DNA of 64,000 nt, from NCBI RefSeq assembly GCF_003050935.1, contig NZ_QAOX01000004.1:1-64000 (forward strand), given 5' to 3'. Of the stretch, positions 18,601 through 29,200 are shown in pieces. Position 1 is the first letter of the stretch. The number at the start of each line of letters is the position of its first letter. The translations under genes and the position numbers were made by a program. The DNA is from Luteibacter sp. OK325. GTDB lineage: Bacteria > Pseudomonadota > Gammaproteobacteria > Xanthomonadales > Rhodanobacteraceae. The notes under the pieces were generated by a model. The model was not told where the DNA came from and did not search any database. It worked only from the letters and a program-made list of their open reading frames with translations.

Positions 18601-20727
18601 TCAGCTGGGGGCCCCCGGATCACTCGTGGCCGGTCGGCCATCCTCGTGATGCCCAGCGAACCGTCGCAGGTAGCGAGGGGCGTCTGGCGTCGTGATCGCG
18701 ATGTCGTACCAGCCCGCGCTGGAGACCAGGTCGAGGGTAAGCGTCTGGCTCGCGCCGGGCGCCAAGGTCACGGACTGCGTCTGGCTGCGGACGTAGGCAT
18801 TGGCAATGCGGCAAGCCATAGGCGCCGTGCCCCGGTTGCTCAACACCACGTCGACGGCACGGGCGCCAGCAAGACCGCGAACGCTCGCCTCGATCGCATC
18901 GCCCGCAAACCCGCGCATGGCGGCGAGATAGCCGTTCGGGCCATGGATACGCCGGTTGTACGCGTCGCCGGCACTCGCGAGCTTCCAGTCGTCGACGATG
19001 CTGGCGCCGGCGCTGACGGCGTAGCGCCGCGGCGGGGCTTCCCGGTCCAGGCCGTCATAGACGAGGAAAGCCGCACCACACGTCCCTGAATTGGCAAAGG
19101 CGATACGGCTCCTGCCTCCCTCGAGGCGGTGTTCGACGGTCCATGCGTAGCCGAGCGCACGTGCCGGGCGCACGCCGGGCTCCTGCATAGGCATTGCTTG
19201 AGACGATGGAATGTTGATGGGCGCCTTGCCAGCCGAGCCTTTGGGCAAAGCAATCGTCGGCACACGATGATCGGTCGTGCCGGCGAAGTCGAAGGCACTC
19301 GTGAGGTCGCCGCAGATCGACCGACGCCAATTGCTGATGTTGGGCTCGTCGACACCGAAGCGCCTGCCGAGGAAACGCAGCACCGAGGTGTGATCGAAGG
19401 TTTCCGAGCACACCCAGCCGCCACGGGTCCAGGGTGAGACGACGATCATCGGCACGCGATTGCCGAGGCCCACGGGCTGTTCTCCGCCGGGATCGCTGCC
19501 GGGCACCAGGGGCGCGACGATTCGCAGATGGGCATCGAGGTCCATGATTTCGTCGGCGAGACCCGCGACCAGATCGTCCGAAACGACGCCTTCGCCGCCT
19601 TGCCCGCTCTCCAAGGGCGGCGCAGGTGGAACCACGTGATCGAAGAAACCGTCGTTCTCGTCGTAGTTGAGAAACAGCACGGTGCGGCCCCACACCTTCG
19701 GGTTCGCCGTAAGTGCGTCGAGCACGCTACGGATGTAGAACGCGCCATCCGCAGGCGACGAGGTCGGGTGCTCGCTGAATTTGTACGGCGCGACGATCCA
19801 GCTCACCTGCGGCAAGCGATCGTGCCGTACGTCCTCGCGGAGTTCGCGCAGCGTATGCGTGGAAACACCGTTGCGGACGAGCGAGCCGGTGGGGTCGGCA
19901 CCCTCCTTCACCTGGAACTTCGCGAAGAACTCCAGCGAGTTGTCGGTGTAGTTGTCCGTCGGCGACCCCGGCTCGCCGGTGCCGCCCTGGTAGACACGCC
20001 AGCTCACGCCCGCCTTTTCCAGCCGTTCCGGATACGTCGTCCATGTATAGCCGTTGGCGTCGGCACGTTCTTCGCTGCCCGGACCGTTCGCCTTGGTACC
20101 GAGGCGACCCGACGGATCGGACGTGCCGCTCCACAAGTAAATGCGATTGATCGCCGTGTCGGCGAGGGCCGAGGCGTGATACGCGTCGCAGACGGTGAAC
20201 GCATCCGCCAGGGCGTAATGGAACGCGGCGTCCTCGCGACGCAGGTGCGCCATCGTGAGGACGTCCTGCTTCTGTTCGATCCAGCGATCACTGCGTCCCA
20301 GGTTCCATGCGCCATGGCCTGTGCTCCAGCCATGGTCGGTGCCTTCGTGATGGTCGCCGCTGGCGTGCGTATCCAGGTGGAATGGATAGACCCAGGCAAC
20401 ATCATCGGCCACGCCACGCGGCTTCCAGTACTTGGTATGCGTCGTCGCGACCGGCTGGCGCCAGATGGGATCGCCGTTGGCCAGTTCCACCACGCGGGGG
20501 TCGGCGAAGCCACGTACGCCGCGCAGGCTTCCAAAATAGTGATCGAACGATCGGTTCTCCTGCATGAGGATCACCACGTGAGCCACGTCCGCGATGGTGC
20601 CGGTTCGCCGGTCCGGCGCCGTCGCCAGTGCGCGGGCAATGGACGCCGGAAATCCCTGGGCGATCAGCGACGCCGCTACGGTGGCCCCGGCGGCATGGAG
20701 GAAACGACGGCGATCGCGGGAAAACAT
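18601..20727 (-). CDS. Phosphocholine-specific phospholipase C family protein
   Basis: A 708-residue exported enzyme of the PlcH/PlcN type. The N-terminus is a Tat signal (SRDRRRFLHAAGATVAASLI). The catalytic phosphoesterase domain has the diagnostic VVILMQENRSFDHYFGSLRG near residue 45 and LNYDENDGFFDHV. Two beta-sandwich repeats of the PLC C-terminal type follow (about 480-700). Such enzymes hydrolyse phosphatidylcholine or sphingomyelin to phosphocholine and a neutral lipid. The start is the ATG at 20727, 8 bases after the phosphatase gene; longer upstream frames are not homologous. Head-group preference cannot be decided by eye. Confidence 0.9.
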   Translation of the reverse strand: MFSRDRRRFLHAAGATVAASLIAQGFPASIARALATAPDRRTGTIADVAHVVILMQENRSFDHYFGSLRGVRGFADPRVVELANGDPIWRQPVATTHTKYWKPRGVADDVAWVYPFHLDTHASGDHHEGTDHGWSTGHGAWNLGRSDRWIEQKQDVLTMAHLRREDAAFHYALADAFTVCDAYHASALADTAINRIYLWSGTSDPSGRLGTKANGPGSEERADANGYTWTTYPERLEKAGVSWRVYQGGTGEPGSPTDNYTDNSLEFFAKFQVKEGADPTGSLVRNGVSTHTLRELREDVRHDRLPQVSWIVAPYKFSEHPTSSPADGAFYIRSVLDALTANPKVWGRTVLFLNYDENDGFFDHVVPPAPPLESGQGGEGVVSDDLVAGLADEIMDLDAHLRIVAPLVPGSDPGGEQPVGLGNRVPMIVVSPWTRGGWVCSETFDHTSVLRFLGRRFGVDEPNISNWRRSICGDLTSAFDFAGTTDHRVPTIALPKGSAGKAPINIPSSQAMPMQEPGVRPARALGYAWTVEHRLEGGRSRIAFANSGTCGAAFLVYDGLDREAPPRRYAVSAGASIVDDWKLASAGDAYNRRIHGPNGYLAAMRGFAGDAIEASVRGLAGARAVDVVLSNRGTAPMACRIANAYVRSQTQSVTLAPGASQTLTLDLVSSAGWYDIAITTPDAPRYLRRFAGHHEDGRPATSDPGAPS

Positions 20728-20735
20728 GAAAGGGT

Positions 20736-21527
20736 TCAGTCCTTGGCGAGCGATTCGATCAGGGCGGCGTGCAGGGCCGGTGTCGCGGCGGCGACCACGC
20801 GACCACCGCTGTTCAGGCCGAGCGTACGGCCTTCCCAGTCGGTGATGACGCCACCTGCTGCCTGGACCACCGGCGCGATGGCCAGATAGTCGTACGGCAT
20901 AAGATTCGCTTCTATCACTGCATCGATATGACCGGACGCCAACATGCCGTAACCGTAGCAGTCGCCGCCGAAGCGGCGGGTATACGCGGCGCGGCTGGTT
21001 CGGTCGAAACGCGCCCATTCGTCGGCGGTGAACATGTCGGGCGTCGTGGTGTACAGCGTGGCCGCCTCCAGCGCCGTGCATCCGCTGGTGCGGCACAACG
21101 CACCGTTCATCGTCGTGCCGACACCCACATGGCCGATCCAGCGCTCGTCCAGTGCCGGCATGTCGAGGATGCCGAGCATCGGCTTGCCATGACGAAGCAG
21201 CGCGAGCAGCGTGCCCCAGAGCGGCCAGCCCGAAATGAAGCTGCGCGTGCCGTCGATCGGGTCGATTGACCAGACGAACTCGGCGTCGATACGGGTCGCG
21301 CCATATTCCTCGCCCAGCAGGCCGTGTTCCGGCCAGGCGGTCCCGATACGTTCGCGCAGCATGGATTCCACGCCCCGGTCTACGGCTGTCACGGGGCTCA
21401 TGTCACCCTTCAGGGTGACGTCGACCGGCTGGCGGAAACGAGGCAACGAGAAGGCGCGTGCATTGTCGGCGATGCCGGTGGCAAACACCTCGAATTCCTT
21501 CCGCTCCGCGGCGGACAACGATTCCAT
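20736..21527 (-). CDS. Inositol-monophosphatase-family phosphatase (HisN/IMPase-like)
   Basis: A 263-residue metal-dependent phosphomonoesterase. The metal ligands are visible in GLLGEEYG and WSIDPIDGTRSFISGWPLWG, and the C-terminal motif DYLAIAPVVQAAGG replaces the usual WDxAA form. Relatives hydrolyse inositol phosphate, histidinol phosphate or other small phosphates. The ATG at 21527 is supported by AGGAG 8 bases upstream. It precedes the phospholipase C gene by 8 bases and has no his neighbours, so a role in using PLC-released phosphoesters is possible. There is no clear signal peptide. Confidence 0.85.
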   Translation of the reverse strand: MESLSAAERKEFEVFATGIADNARAFSLPRFRQPVDVTLKGDMSPVTAVDRGVESMLRERIGTAWPEHGLLGEEYGATRIDAEFVWSIDPIDGTRSFISGWPLWGTLLALLRHGKPMLGILDMPALDERWIGHVGVGTTMNGALCRTSGCTALEAATLYTTTPDMFTADEWARFDRTSRAAYTRRFGGDCYGYGMLASGHIDAVIEANLMPYDYLAIAPVVQAAGGVITDWEGRTLGLNSGGRVVAAATPALHAALIESLAKD

Positions 21528-21697
21528 CAATGACACTCCTGGGCTGAAAAAAACGTGCGCCATCTAGCGTTTGCACGTTTCGGATTGATGACAAAAACGG
21601 AAATTCTCTACTGGACCATATGCCCCATGTTTGCAAATATACCCAAATCGCCACACGGATGTGTCATCTTTCAACCTTGGGGACTGGACCGGCAACC
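21528..21697. promoter_or_regulatory. Divergent promoter region of the phosphoester locus
   Basis: A 170-base AT-richer gap between the phosphatase/PLC operon and the ABC importer operon. TTTGCA occurs twice (GCGTTTGCACG near 21568, ATGTTTGCAAATA near 21626). These could be regulator half-sites for the DeoR-type protein encoded at the end of the importer operon, but I cannot establish a consensus. Confidence 0.4.
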
Positions 21698-22699
21698 ATG
21701 CGTGCATACCGCCAAATCGGAAGCGTCCTTGCGCTGCTCGCGGCATGCGGTGCCGTGCGTGCCGGTGACCTCACCGTTTACTCGGCGCTGGAGAGCGACG
21801 AGATAGCCATCTATCTCGCGGCGGCGAAGAAGGCCCTGCCGGATATCGATGTCCACGTGCTGCGGCTGTCCAGCGGCGATCTTGCTGCCCGGCTGCTCGC
21901 CGAATCCGCGGAACCGCGCAATGACGCGATCTGGGGCATGGCCGTCACCGACATGCTCGACCCACGCATTGCCACCCTGCTGACGCCGGTGCACGGTATC
22001 AACATCGACCGCATGCCGGCGAGCTTCCGCGGCAGCGACGCCCGCTGGTTCGCACCCACCGGCTACCTCGCCGCCCTGTGCGTCAACCGCGAAGCACTCG
22101 CCGAGCGCGGGCTGCCCATGCCGCATACATGGCGCGACCTGGCCTCCCCGATGTATCGCGGCCAGATCGCCATGCCCGATCCAGCATCGTCGGGGACGGG
22201 CTACATGCTGATTTCCTCGCTGTCGGATGCGGGGCGCAATGCGGAAGGCATGCGCCTGGTCACCGACATCGCGCGCAATGTCGGCCAGGAGACCCTCTCG
22301 GGGTCGGCACCCTGCAAGCTCGCGCGTATCGGCGAGTTCCCCATTGGCATCTCCTTCGCCTTCTCCGCCATGCAGTCGATTCGCCAGGGTTACCCGGTGA
22401 CCATGGTGATTCCCAGCGACGGTGCCGGCTACGAACTCGAAGGATCGGCGCTGATGAAGAGCGCCGCCCACGCCGCGGATGCGCAGCGATTCCTCGACTG
22501 GACCGCCTCGCCCGACGCCGCCGCGCTGTATCGCGGCTTCAAGGAGATCGTCGCCACGCCAGGAAGCGAACCCACGGACGAACAGCTACGGCAAGGTTTG
22601 CCTGCCCATCTCGTCGCGACGCTGCCTGCGCGCGACTTCGCCACCGCGGCGCGTGAACGCGCGGCACTCATTACCAGATTCAAGCAACTGACGCGCTGA
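21698..22699 (+). CDS. ABC transporter periplasmic binding protein, 2-aminoethylphosphonate type
   Basis: A 333-residue exported solute-binding protein: signal peptide MRAYRQIGSVLALLAACGAV, then a type 2 periplasmic fold related to iron(III) and 2-aminoethylphosphonate (AEP) binders (LTVYSALESDEIAIYLAAAK; GIEF-region equivalent IGISFAFSAMQSIRQG). The ATG at 21698 gives the signal peptide. It heads a binding protein/ATPase/double-permease/DeoR operon. Annotation as AEP-binding follows the family; no phnW or phnX gene is nearby, and the divergent PLC makes phosphocholine, phosphoethanolamine or a glycerophosphodiester plausible alternatives. Confidence 0.8.
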   Translation: MRAYRQIGSVLALLAACGAVRAGDLTVYSALESDEIAIYLAAAKKALPDIDVHVLRLSSGDLAARLLAESAEPRNDAIWGMAVTDMLDPRIATLLTPVHGINIDRMPASFRGSDARWFAPTGYLAALCVNREALAERGLPMPHTWRDLASPMYRGQIAMPDPASSGTGYMLISSLSDAGRNAEGMRLVTDIARNVGQETLSGSAPCKLARIGEFPIGISFAFSAMQSIRQGYPVTMVIPSDGAGYELEGSALMKSAAHAADAQRFLDWTASPDAAALYRGFKEIVATPGSEPTDEQLRQGLPAHLVATLPARDFATAARERAALITRFKQLTR

Positions 22700-22727
22700 C
22701 GCGTCGGCTGCCGGGGAGACAAGGGGA

Positions 22728-23729
22728 ATGCATCTTCGCATCGATGACATCGGAAAGGCCTGGAGCGGACATACCGTCCTCGACGGTGTGTCGTTCCATG
22801 CCGGCGAAAGCGACTTCGTCTGCCTGCTCGGTCCCAGTGGCTGTGGCAAGACAACCTTGTTGCGGATCGTTGCCGGCCTGACGGCTCCCGACAGGGGTCG
22901 GATCATTCTCGACGGTAGCGACATCACCGCCCTGCCCGCGCGCGAACGCCGCATGGGCCTGGTGTTCCAGTCGTATTCGCTGTTTCCCGATATGACCGTG
23001 GCGGCCAACGTCGGCTACCCCATGCGTTTGCGCGGCGAATCGCCCGCTGCGATCGCCACGCACACCGCCGAATGGCTGGAGCGCGTCGGCCTCGGCACGC
23101 TGGCCGCACGTTTCCCCGACCAGCTTTCCGGTGGCCAGCAGCAGCGCGTGGCCCTGGCCCGTGCACTGGCGGCGAACCCGTCGATGCTCCTGCTAGACGA
23201 GCCGCTCTCCGCCCTCGACCCCGCCATCCGTGCCCAACTGCGCGGCGAGATCCGAGCGCTGCAGCGCTCGCTCGGCATCCCCACCATCATGGTGACGCAC
23301 GACCAGGACGAAGCGCTGGCCATGGCCGACACCATCGTCTGCATGAACCAGGGCCGCGTCGAACAGATCGGTACACCGCGCTGCCTCTACGAGAGACCGC
23401 GGTCACGCTTCGTTGCCGACTTCATCGGCCACGCCAACCTGCTGCCGACATCGTTCGTGCGCGCGACGCTGCCAACCTTCCTCGAACGCCGGCCACCCGG
23501 TGCCGATGCCACGTTCGAACTCTGCCTGAGGCCTGAAGATCTCGTTATCGAAGCCGACCCACGCGGTGAAGGCGTTATCGAAGACATTACCTTCCTCGGC
23601 AATCTCGCACGCGCCAACGTCGCATGGCGCGGACGCCGCGTCCTCGCCGAGTTCCCGGGGCGCAGCCCGCTGGTAAGTGGCGAGGCTGTGTCCATCGACG
23701 CCGTGCGCGGCGCGTGGGTGAACACGTGA
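22728..23729 (+). CDS. ABC transporter ATP-binding protein (AEP/Fe3+-type importer)
   Basis: A 333-residue ATPase with Walker A GPSGCGKTT, the signature LSGGQQQRVALARALA and Walker B LLLDEPLSALD, plus a C-terminal TOBE-like regulatory domain (about 235-333). The closest style is the PotA/FbpC/PhnT group energising importers with a fused permease. It starts 28 bases after the binding-protein gene, and its stop overlaps the permease GTG start (GTGA). Confidence 0.92.
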   Translation: MHLRIDDIGKAWSGHTVLDGVSFHAGESDFVCLLGPSGCGKTTLLRIVAGLTAPDRGRIILDGSDITALPARERRMGLVFQSYSLFPDMTVAANVGYPMRLRGESPAAIATHTAEWLERVGLGTLAARFPDQLSGGQQQRVALARALAANPSMLLLDEPLSALDPAIRAQLRGEIRALQRSLGIPTIMVTHDQDEALAMADTIVCMNQGRVEQIGTPRCLYERPRSRFVADFIGHANLLPTSFVRATLPTFLERRPPGADATFELCLRPEDLVIEADPRGEGVIEDITFLGNLARANVAWRGRRVLAEFPGRSPLVSGEAVSIDAVRGAWVNT

Positions 23730-25384
23730 GCAGCATCGTTGCCGTTCGCGCTGTCGCACGTCCGCGCTTGGGCGCGGGCCTGCTACTGGCACTGCCGTTG
23801 TCAGGCCTGCTGTTGTTCTTCGTGCAGCCCTTGCTCACCGTGCTCTGGCGTAGCGTCACCGATGCGAAGGGTGCTTTCACCTTCGCCAACTACGCACGCC
23901 TCTTCGACGATCCGGGGCTGCCACGCGCGGCGCTGCATAGCCTGAGCATCGGCGTCGCCACCACGTTCACGACGATGGCGTTCGGCCTGTGCCTTGCCAT
24001 GGCCCTGCACCGCTCGCGCCTGCCAGGCAAGTTCCTGATCCGTGGTGCGCTGCTGCTACCGATGCTCGCACCGTCCCTGGTGCTCGGACTCGGGCTGGTC
24101 TGCCTGCTCGGTCGCAACGGCCTGGTCCATCGACTCACCGGCTTGCCGACGGATATCTACGGCTTCTGGGGCCTGCTGATCGCGAACACGCTCTACGGAC
24201 TGCCCCAGGTCGTCATCATCGTCTCCGCAGCGCTCGAACGCACCCCGGCGCGCCATTACGATGCTGCCGAGTCGATGGGTGCCACACCGTGGCGCCAGTT
24301 CATCGACGTGACCGTACCGCGCCTGCGCTTCGCCCTGCTCGCAGCAGCCTTTCTCGTGTTCACTGAAACCCTCACGGATTTCGGCAGTGCCGTGGTCGTC
24401 GGTGGCAGCTACCGCGTGCTCGCGATGGAGATCTACAGCGAAGTGGTAGGCCAGCTCGATTTCGCCATGGGCGCCACACTCGGCGTGGTCCTGCTGGCCC
24501 CGGCCCTGCTCTCGGTCTGGCTCGGCCGCCTTGCCAAGCGTCGACAGGACAGTGGCGACGCCAGTCCCGGACGCGCGCTGGTGCCTGCCAGGCACGCTTT
24601 GCGCGATGCGGCGCTTGGCGCGCTCGCCCTGCTCGCACTGGTACCCGTGGTCGCGGTGGTCGGTACCGTGGCCTATGTGAGCGTCGTGAAGCTGTGGCCC
24701 TACGACCGCACGCTGACCCTGGCCAACTACACCGGCGGCATGCCTGACGGTTACGGGCCGGTAGCGACGTCTCTCGGCGTCTCCCTGCTCGCCGCTGTCG
24801 TCGGCGTGGTGATGATCTTCGCCTTGTCGGCGGGACTGCGCCGGGCGTCACCGCGCATCGCGCGGCCACTGCAAGTGCTCGCGTCCCTGCCCGCCGCCGT
24901 GCCGGGCATGGTGCTCGGCCTGGGCTATGTGCTGACCTTCAACCACGGTGTGTTGTCGAGCTGGTTCTACGGAAGCGCCGCCATCGTCGCGGCCTGCAGC
25001 CTCTACCACTACCACGCGCAGGCCTTTCTCACGATGCAGACCGGCATGCGCCAGGTGCCCGATGCACTCGAGGATGCCGTCGCGTCCTTCGGTGGCGATA
25101 CACGCCACGTGCTGCGCGATGCCGTGCTGCCGTTCGCCATGCCGGCAGCCATCTCGGCCTTCTTCTACCTGTTCATGCGCTCGCTGGTGACCTTGTCGGG
25201 CGTGATCTTCCTCGTGACACCGGGCCTGGGTCTCGCGTCCGTCGCCGTCATGCGACTGGATGAAAACGGGTTCCTCGCCCAGGCCGCGGCGTACGCCATG
25301 TGCGTCGTCGTGGCCGGCGCGCTTGCCCTCGGGCTGATGCGCCTCCTCCTCCACGTACTCAAGGACCGACGCCATGTGGCATGA
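23726..25384 (+). CDS. ABC transporter permease, two fused permease domains
   Basis: A 552-residue inner-membrane protein with about 12 helices. Two copies of the binding-protein-dependent permease domain are present; EAA-loop equivalents are YDAAESMGATPWRQFIDVTVP in part (about residue 180) and DALEDAVASFGGDTRHVLRD (about 450). The GTG start at 23726 overlaps the ATPase stop; earlier in-frame codons would lie deep in the ATPase gene. This fused layout is typical of the AEP and Fe3+ importers. Confidence 0.9.
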   Translation: MSSIVAVRAVARPRLGAGLLLALPLSGLLLFFVQPLLTVLWRSVTDAKGAFTFANYARLFDDPGLPRAALHSLSIGVATTFTTMAFGLCLAMALHRSRLPGKFLIRGALLLPMLAPSLVLGLGLVCLLGRNGLVHRLTGLPTDIYGFWGLLIANTLYGLPQVVIIVSAALERTPARHYDAAESMGATPWRQFIDVTVPRLRFALLAAAFLVFTETLTDFGSAVVVGGSYRVLAMEIYSEVVGQLDFAMGATLGVVLLAPALLSVWLGRLAKRRQDSGDASPGRALVPARHALRDAALGALALLALVPVVAVVGTVAYVSVVKLWPYDRTLTLANYTGGMPDGYGPVATSLGVSLLAAVVGVVMIFALSAGLRRASPRIARPLQVLASLPAAVPGMVLGLGYVLTFNHGVLSSWFYGSAAIVAACSLYHYHAQAFLTMQTGMRQVPDALEDAVASFGGDTRHVLRDAVLPFAMPAAISAFFYLFMRSLVTLSGVIFLVTPGLGLASVAVMRLDENGFLAQAAAYAMCVVVAGALALGLMRLLLHVLKDRRHVA

Positions 25385-26129
25385 AGAAAGGCATACCCGT
25401 ATCCGCGACCTGCTCCGCACGAGCGGCCAGGTTTCCGTCGAACGCATCGTGACCGAGCTGGGCGTATCGCGCGAAACCATCCGCCGCGACCTGGTCGAGC
25501 TTGCCGAGCGTGGCGAGATCCGCCGCGTACACGGCGGCGCGGTGCTCACCGGCGACGAACCGCCGATCGACGTGCGCCATGCGACCCGCGTGCGCGAGAA
25601 GCGCGCCATCGCGAAGAAGGTCGCCAGCCTGGTTGAAAGCGGCCAGACCATTTTCATGGACGCCGGCAGCACGATGACCCTCGTTGCCGAGGCGCTCGCC
25701 ACGCGTAGCGGCCTGACCATCGTCACCAATGCGGTAGACGTCGCCGCGCGCTTCGCCGCACGCACGGGTAACGAGGTGCATCTTCTTGGTGGCCGCTTCA
25801 ACGCACAGATCGGCTGCACCGGCGGCTCGGGCACCATTGCCGAGATCGCCCGTTATCAGCCGCACCTGGCGATCCTGTCGCCGGTGGGCATCGAGGCGAA
25901 AGCCGGTGCCAGCAGTTTCGAAATGGAAGAAGCCGAAATCGCACGAGCCATGTGCGCGAACGCACGCCGCATCGTGATCGCGGCCGACCATTCGAAGATC
26001 GGTGTACGCAGTCGCGTTGCCTGGTGTCCCGCAGATCGTATCGACGTACTGGTTACCGACCGGCGCTCGGAGAAGTCGCGCGCGATCGCCGGAATCGCCA
26101 AGGCTATCGGCGAGATCGCCTATGCCTGA
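25374..26129 (+). CDS. DeoR/GlpR-family transcriptional regulator
   Basis: A 251-residue repressor-type protein. The N-terminal DeoR helix-turn-helix is VSVERIVTELGVSRETIRRDL (in part), and the C-terminal sugar-phosphate-sensing domain (from about residue 75) has the FMDAGSTMTLVAEAL loop and a late ADHSKIG motif as in GlpR. It overlaps the permease by 11 bases, so it is the last gene of the importer operon and probably controls the divergent promoter at 21528-21697. DeoR proteins usually respond to phosphorylated metabolites. Confidence 0.9.
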   Translation: MWHEERHTRIRDLLRTSGQVSVERIVTELGVSRETIRRDLVELAERGEIRRVHGGAVLTGDEPPIDVRHATRVREKRAIAKKVASLVESGQTIFMDAGSTMTLVAEALATRSGLTIVTNAVDVAARFAARTGNEVHLLGGRFNAQIGCTGGSGTIAEIARYQPHLAILSPVGIEAKAGASSFEMEEAEIARAMCANARRIVIAADHSKIGVRSRVAWCPADRIDVLVTDRRSEKSRAIAGIAKAIGEIAYA

Positions 26130-26134
26130 TCGAG

Positions 26135-26156
26135 CAGGCCCGATCGAACGGGCCTG
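26135..26156. terminator. Possible terminator after the importer operon
   Basis: A CAGGCCCG / CGGGCCTG hairpin with a 6-base loop lies 5 bases past the regulator stop. No T-run follows, so termination efficiency is uncertain. Confidence 0.45.
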
Positions 26157-26249
26157 AAACAACAACGTGCCAGGAAGGCCCTGTTCCGTCCCACCTTTAG
26201 ATCGATTGAAACCTCACTGTCACGTTCAAAGCCCTTCCGGAGCATCCCC

Positions 26250-29200
26250 ATGAGTTCCCGCATTACCCTCCGACGCACCCTCCTCTGCGCCGCCGTCGCG
26301 GCCTCTCTCACCGGCATCGCCCACGGTCAGGCGACGTCCGGCCGAATCGCCGGCCAGGCCCCCGTTGCCGCTGGCGAAACCATCCTCATCGAAGGCAGTA
26401 ACGGCATCACCCGAGAGGTCAACGTCGACTCGCGTGGTCGTTATGTCGCCGAAGCGCTGCCGCTGGCCACGTACAAGGTCTCGCTCAAGGCCGATGGCAA
26501 GGTCGTCGACTCGCGTGACAACGTCACGCTGCGTGTCGGCGCCGCCACCGATGTGTCATTCGTAAGCGGTGCCGCCGCCAGCTCGGCAGACGCCCAGGAT
26601 CTGTCGGGTGTCACCGTCTCGGCCACCAACCTGCCGAAGATCGACGTCGCCACCGTCGCCTCGAGCACGGTGATCACCGCTGCCGAAATGGCCCGCCTGC
26701 CACTGGCCCGCACCGCTGAAGGCGTCGCGCTGCTCGCACCGGGCGCCGTGGCCGGCTATAGCGGCTTCAAGGGCGCCATGGGCAACTCGCTGGTGAGTTT
26801 CTCGGGTTCCTCGGTGTCCGAGAACGCGTATTACATCAACGGCATGAACACCACCGATCCGCTCAGCGGTTTCGGTGGCATCAGCCTGCCTTATGGCGCG
26901 GTCGACCAGGAAGAAGTGCTAAGCGGTGGCTACTCCGCCATGTATGGCCGCTCGGATGGCGGTGTCATCAGCCAGGTCGGCAAGCGCGGCACGAACGAAT
27001 GGCATTTCGGCGCCCAGGTGCTGTGGGAACCCGATTTCGCTCGAGCCGACGCGCGCAACATCACGTTTGGCCAGAACAACCCGCATCCGCCGGGCACGAT
27101 CGAACAGCGCAACGACAGGAACAACGAGTGGACCTCCACCGTCAGCGCCTACGCCGGCGGCCCGCTGATCAAGGACAAGCTCTATGTCTTCACCGCCGTG
27201 GAAATGGCGCGTAGCGAAGGCAACACCATCGGCGATATCAACCACTCCTACGACACCAAGTACACGTACAAGGATCCGAAGTGGTACGGCAAGATCGACT
27301 GGAACATCAACGACAGCAACATCCTCGAGCTGACCGGTGTCAGCCAGACGCACCGTTCGAACGGTAACAAGTACGACTACGATTACGACACCAACACCAC
27401 GGGCGATTTCGTCAGCACCGATTCGACGTACAAGACCAAGGCGATGGTCTATACCGCGAAGTTCACCAGTTACATCACCGACGACCTGACGCTCACGGCG
27501 CTCTACGGCAAGTCCAAGCTCACCTATTACAACGAGCCGCCGGACACCGGCGTCACCGGCCCGTTCATCGGCAACCCGGCCGGGGAAAACCTGGCTCTCA
27601 CCGGTGGCTCGCCGATCACCAATGGCCAGACGCTGGATACCGTCGACAACCCGGACCACACCTCGACCAACCGCAACCTGCGCGTCGACCTGAACTACAA
27701 GATCGGCAACCACTCGATCACCGTGGGTATCGATAACCAGGATTCACACGATATCGACGATGGCACCACCATCGGCGGTGACGGCTACGAATTGTGGTAC
27801 GCGAAGCAGGACCCGAACCTCAACATCAGCGACAGCCCCTTCGTCGACAAGCCGGGCAACTACCCGGGTGGCGAAACCGGCTACTACGGCTACATCCGTC
27901 ACTACAACACGCTGGCGTCGGTACGTGTGAAGCAGCGCGCGCAGTACGTCATGGACGACTGGCAGGTCTCCGACAAACTGCTGCTTTCGCTCGGCCTGCG
28001 CAATGACCAGTTCACCAACTACAACCCGACCGGCCAGGCCTACCTGCGCCTGACCAAGCCGCAATGGGCACCCCGCCTGGGCTTCAGCTACGACGTGCTG
28101 GGAGACTCCAGCATGAAGATCTACGGCAACGCCGGCCGTTACTTCCTCGCCATGCCTGCCTCGGTCGCGCTGCGCACCTCGGCCGGGTCGCTCGCCACCA
28201 ACCAGTACTTCACCTATACCGGCATCGATGCCAACGGCATGCCTACCGGCATGACCTTCGTGAAGTCGGCCACCGGTGGCGCGGTGTCGCCGAACGGCGA
28301 GTACGGCCAGCCGCCCGATCCGCGGACGGTCAGCGCGAAGAACATCAAGTCCGAGTACCAGGACGAGTTCATCCTCGGCTTCGACCAGCAGCTCAATGCG
28401 TCGTGGGTGTGGGGTACGAAGGCCACGCTGCGCAAGCTACGCAACGCGCTGGATGACGTTTGCGACAACGGCGCGATCACCCGCGCCGCGGTTGCCCAGG
28501 GCGCCGATATCGATGCAACGACGGTGGGTAGCTGTTACCTCTCCAATCCCGGCCGCGCCAACGTATATCAGCTCGCCCAGCAGGGCGGCGGGTACTACAA
28601 CGTCAAGGTCACCAACGACGACTTTGGCTTCACGCAGCTCAAGCGCAACTACTACGGCCTCGACACTTATATCTCGCATCCTTTCGACGGCACGTGGTCG
28701 CTCAAGGCCGATTACCTGTACTCGCGCAGCTACGGCAACACCGAGGGCCAGGTGCGTTCGGACGTGGGCCAGGGTTCGGTCTCCGCGACGCGTGACTGGG
28801 ATTACGCCACGCTGATGGAATACGCCAACGGCGACCAGGCCAACGATCGCAAGCACCAGTTCAAGATCTACGGTTCGTACCAGATCACCCCGGAGTGGAT
28901 GGTCTCGGCCAACCTCACCGTGCAGTCCGGCACGCCCAAGTCCTGCCTGGGTCGTTACGGTGCGGACGAGAGCGATCCGTCCGGCTACGGCAGCTATTAC
29001 CACTACTGCTTCGGTGTCCCGTCGCGTCCCGGCGACAAGGGCCGCAACCCGTGGGAAGAGCTTATCGACGCGAACGTCGAGTACCGTCCGCTGTGGGCTG
29101 ACCGCAAGCTGGCCTTCAACGTTTCGGTGTTCAACCTGCTCAACCAGCAGCGGGCACAGGCGCTCAACCCGGTGTCGGGTAGCACCAACTCAGTGAACGA

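Noticed and set aside
21698-25384. Iron(III) ABC importer
   Set aside because: The binding-protein segments and DeoR neighbour fit the AEP-type group better, though the fold is shared; the substrate is left open.
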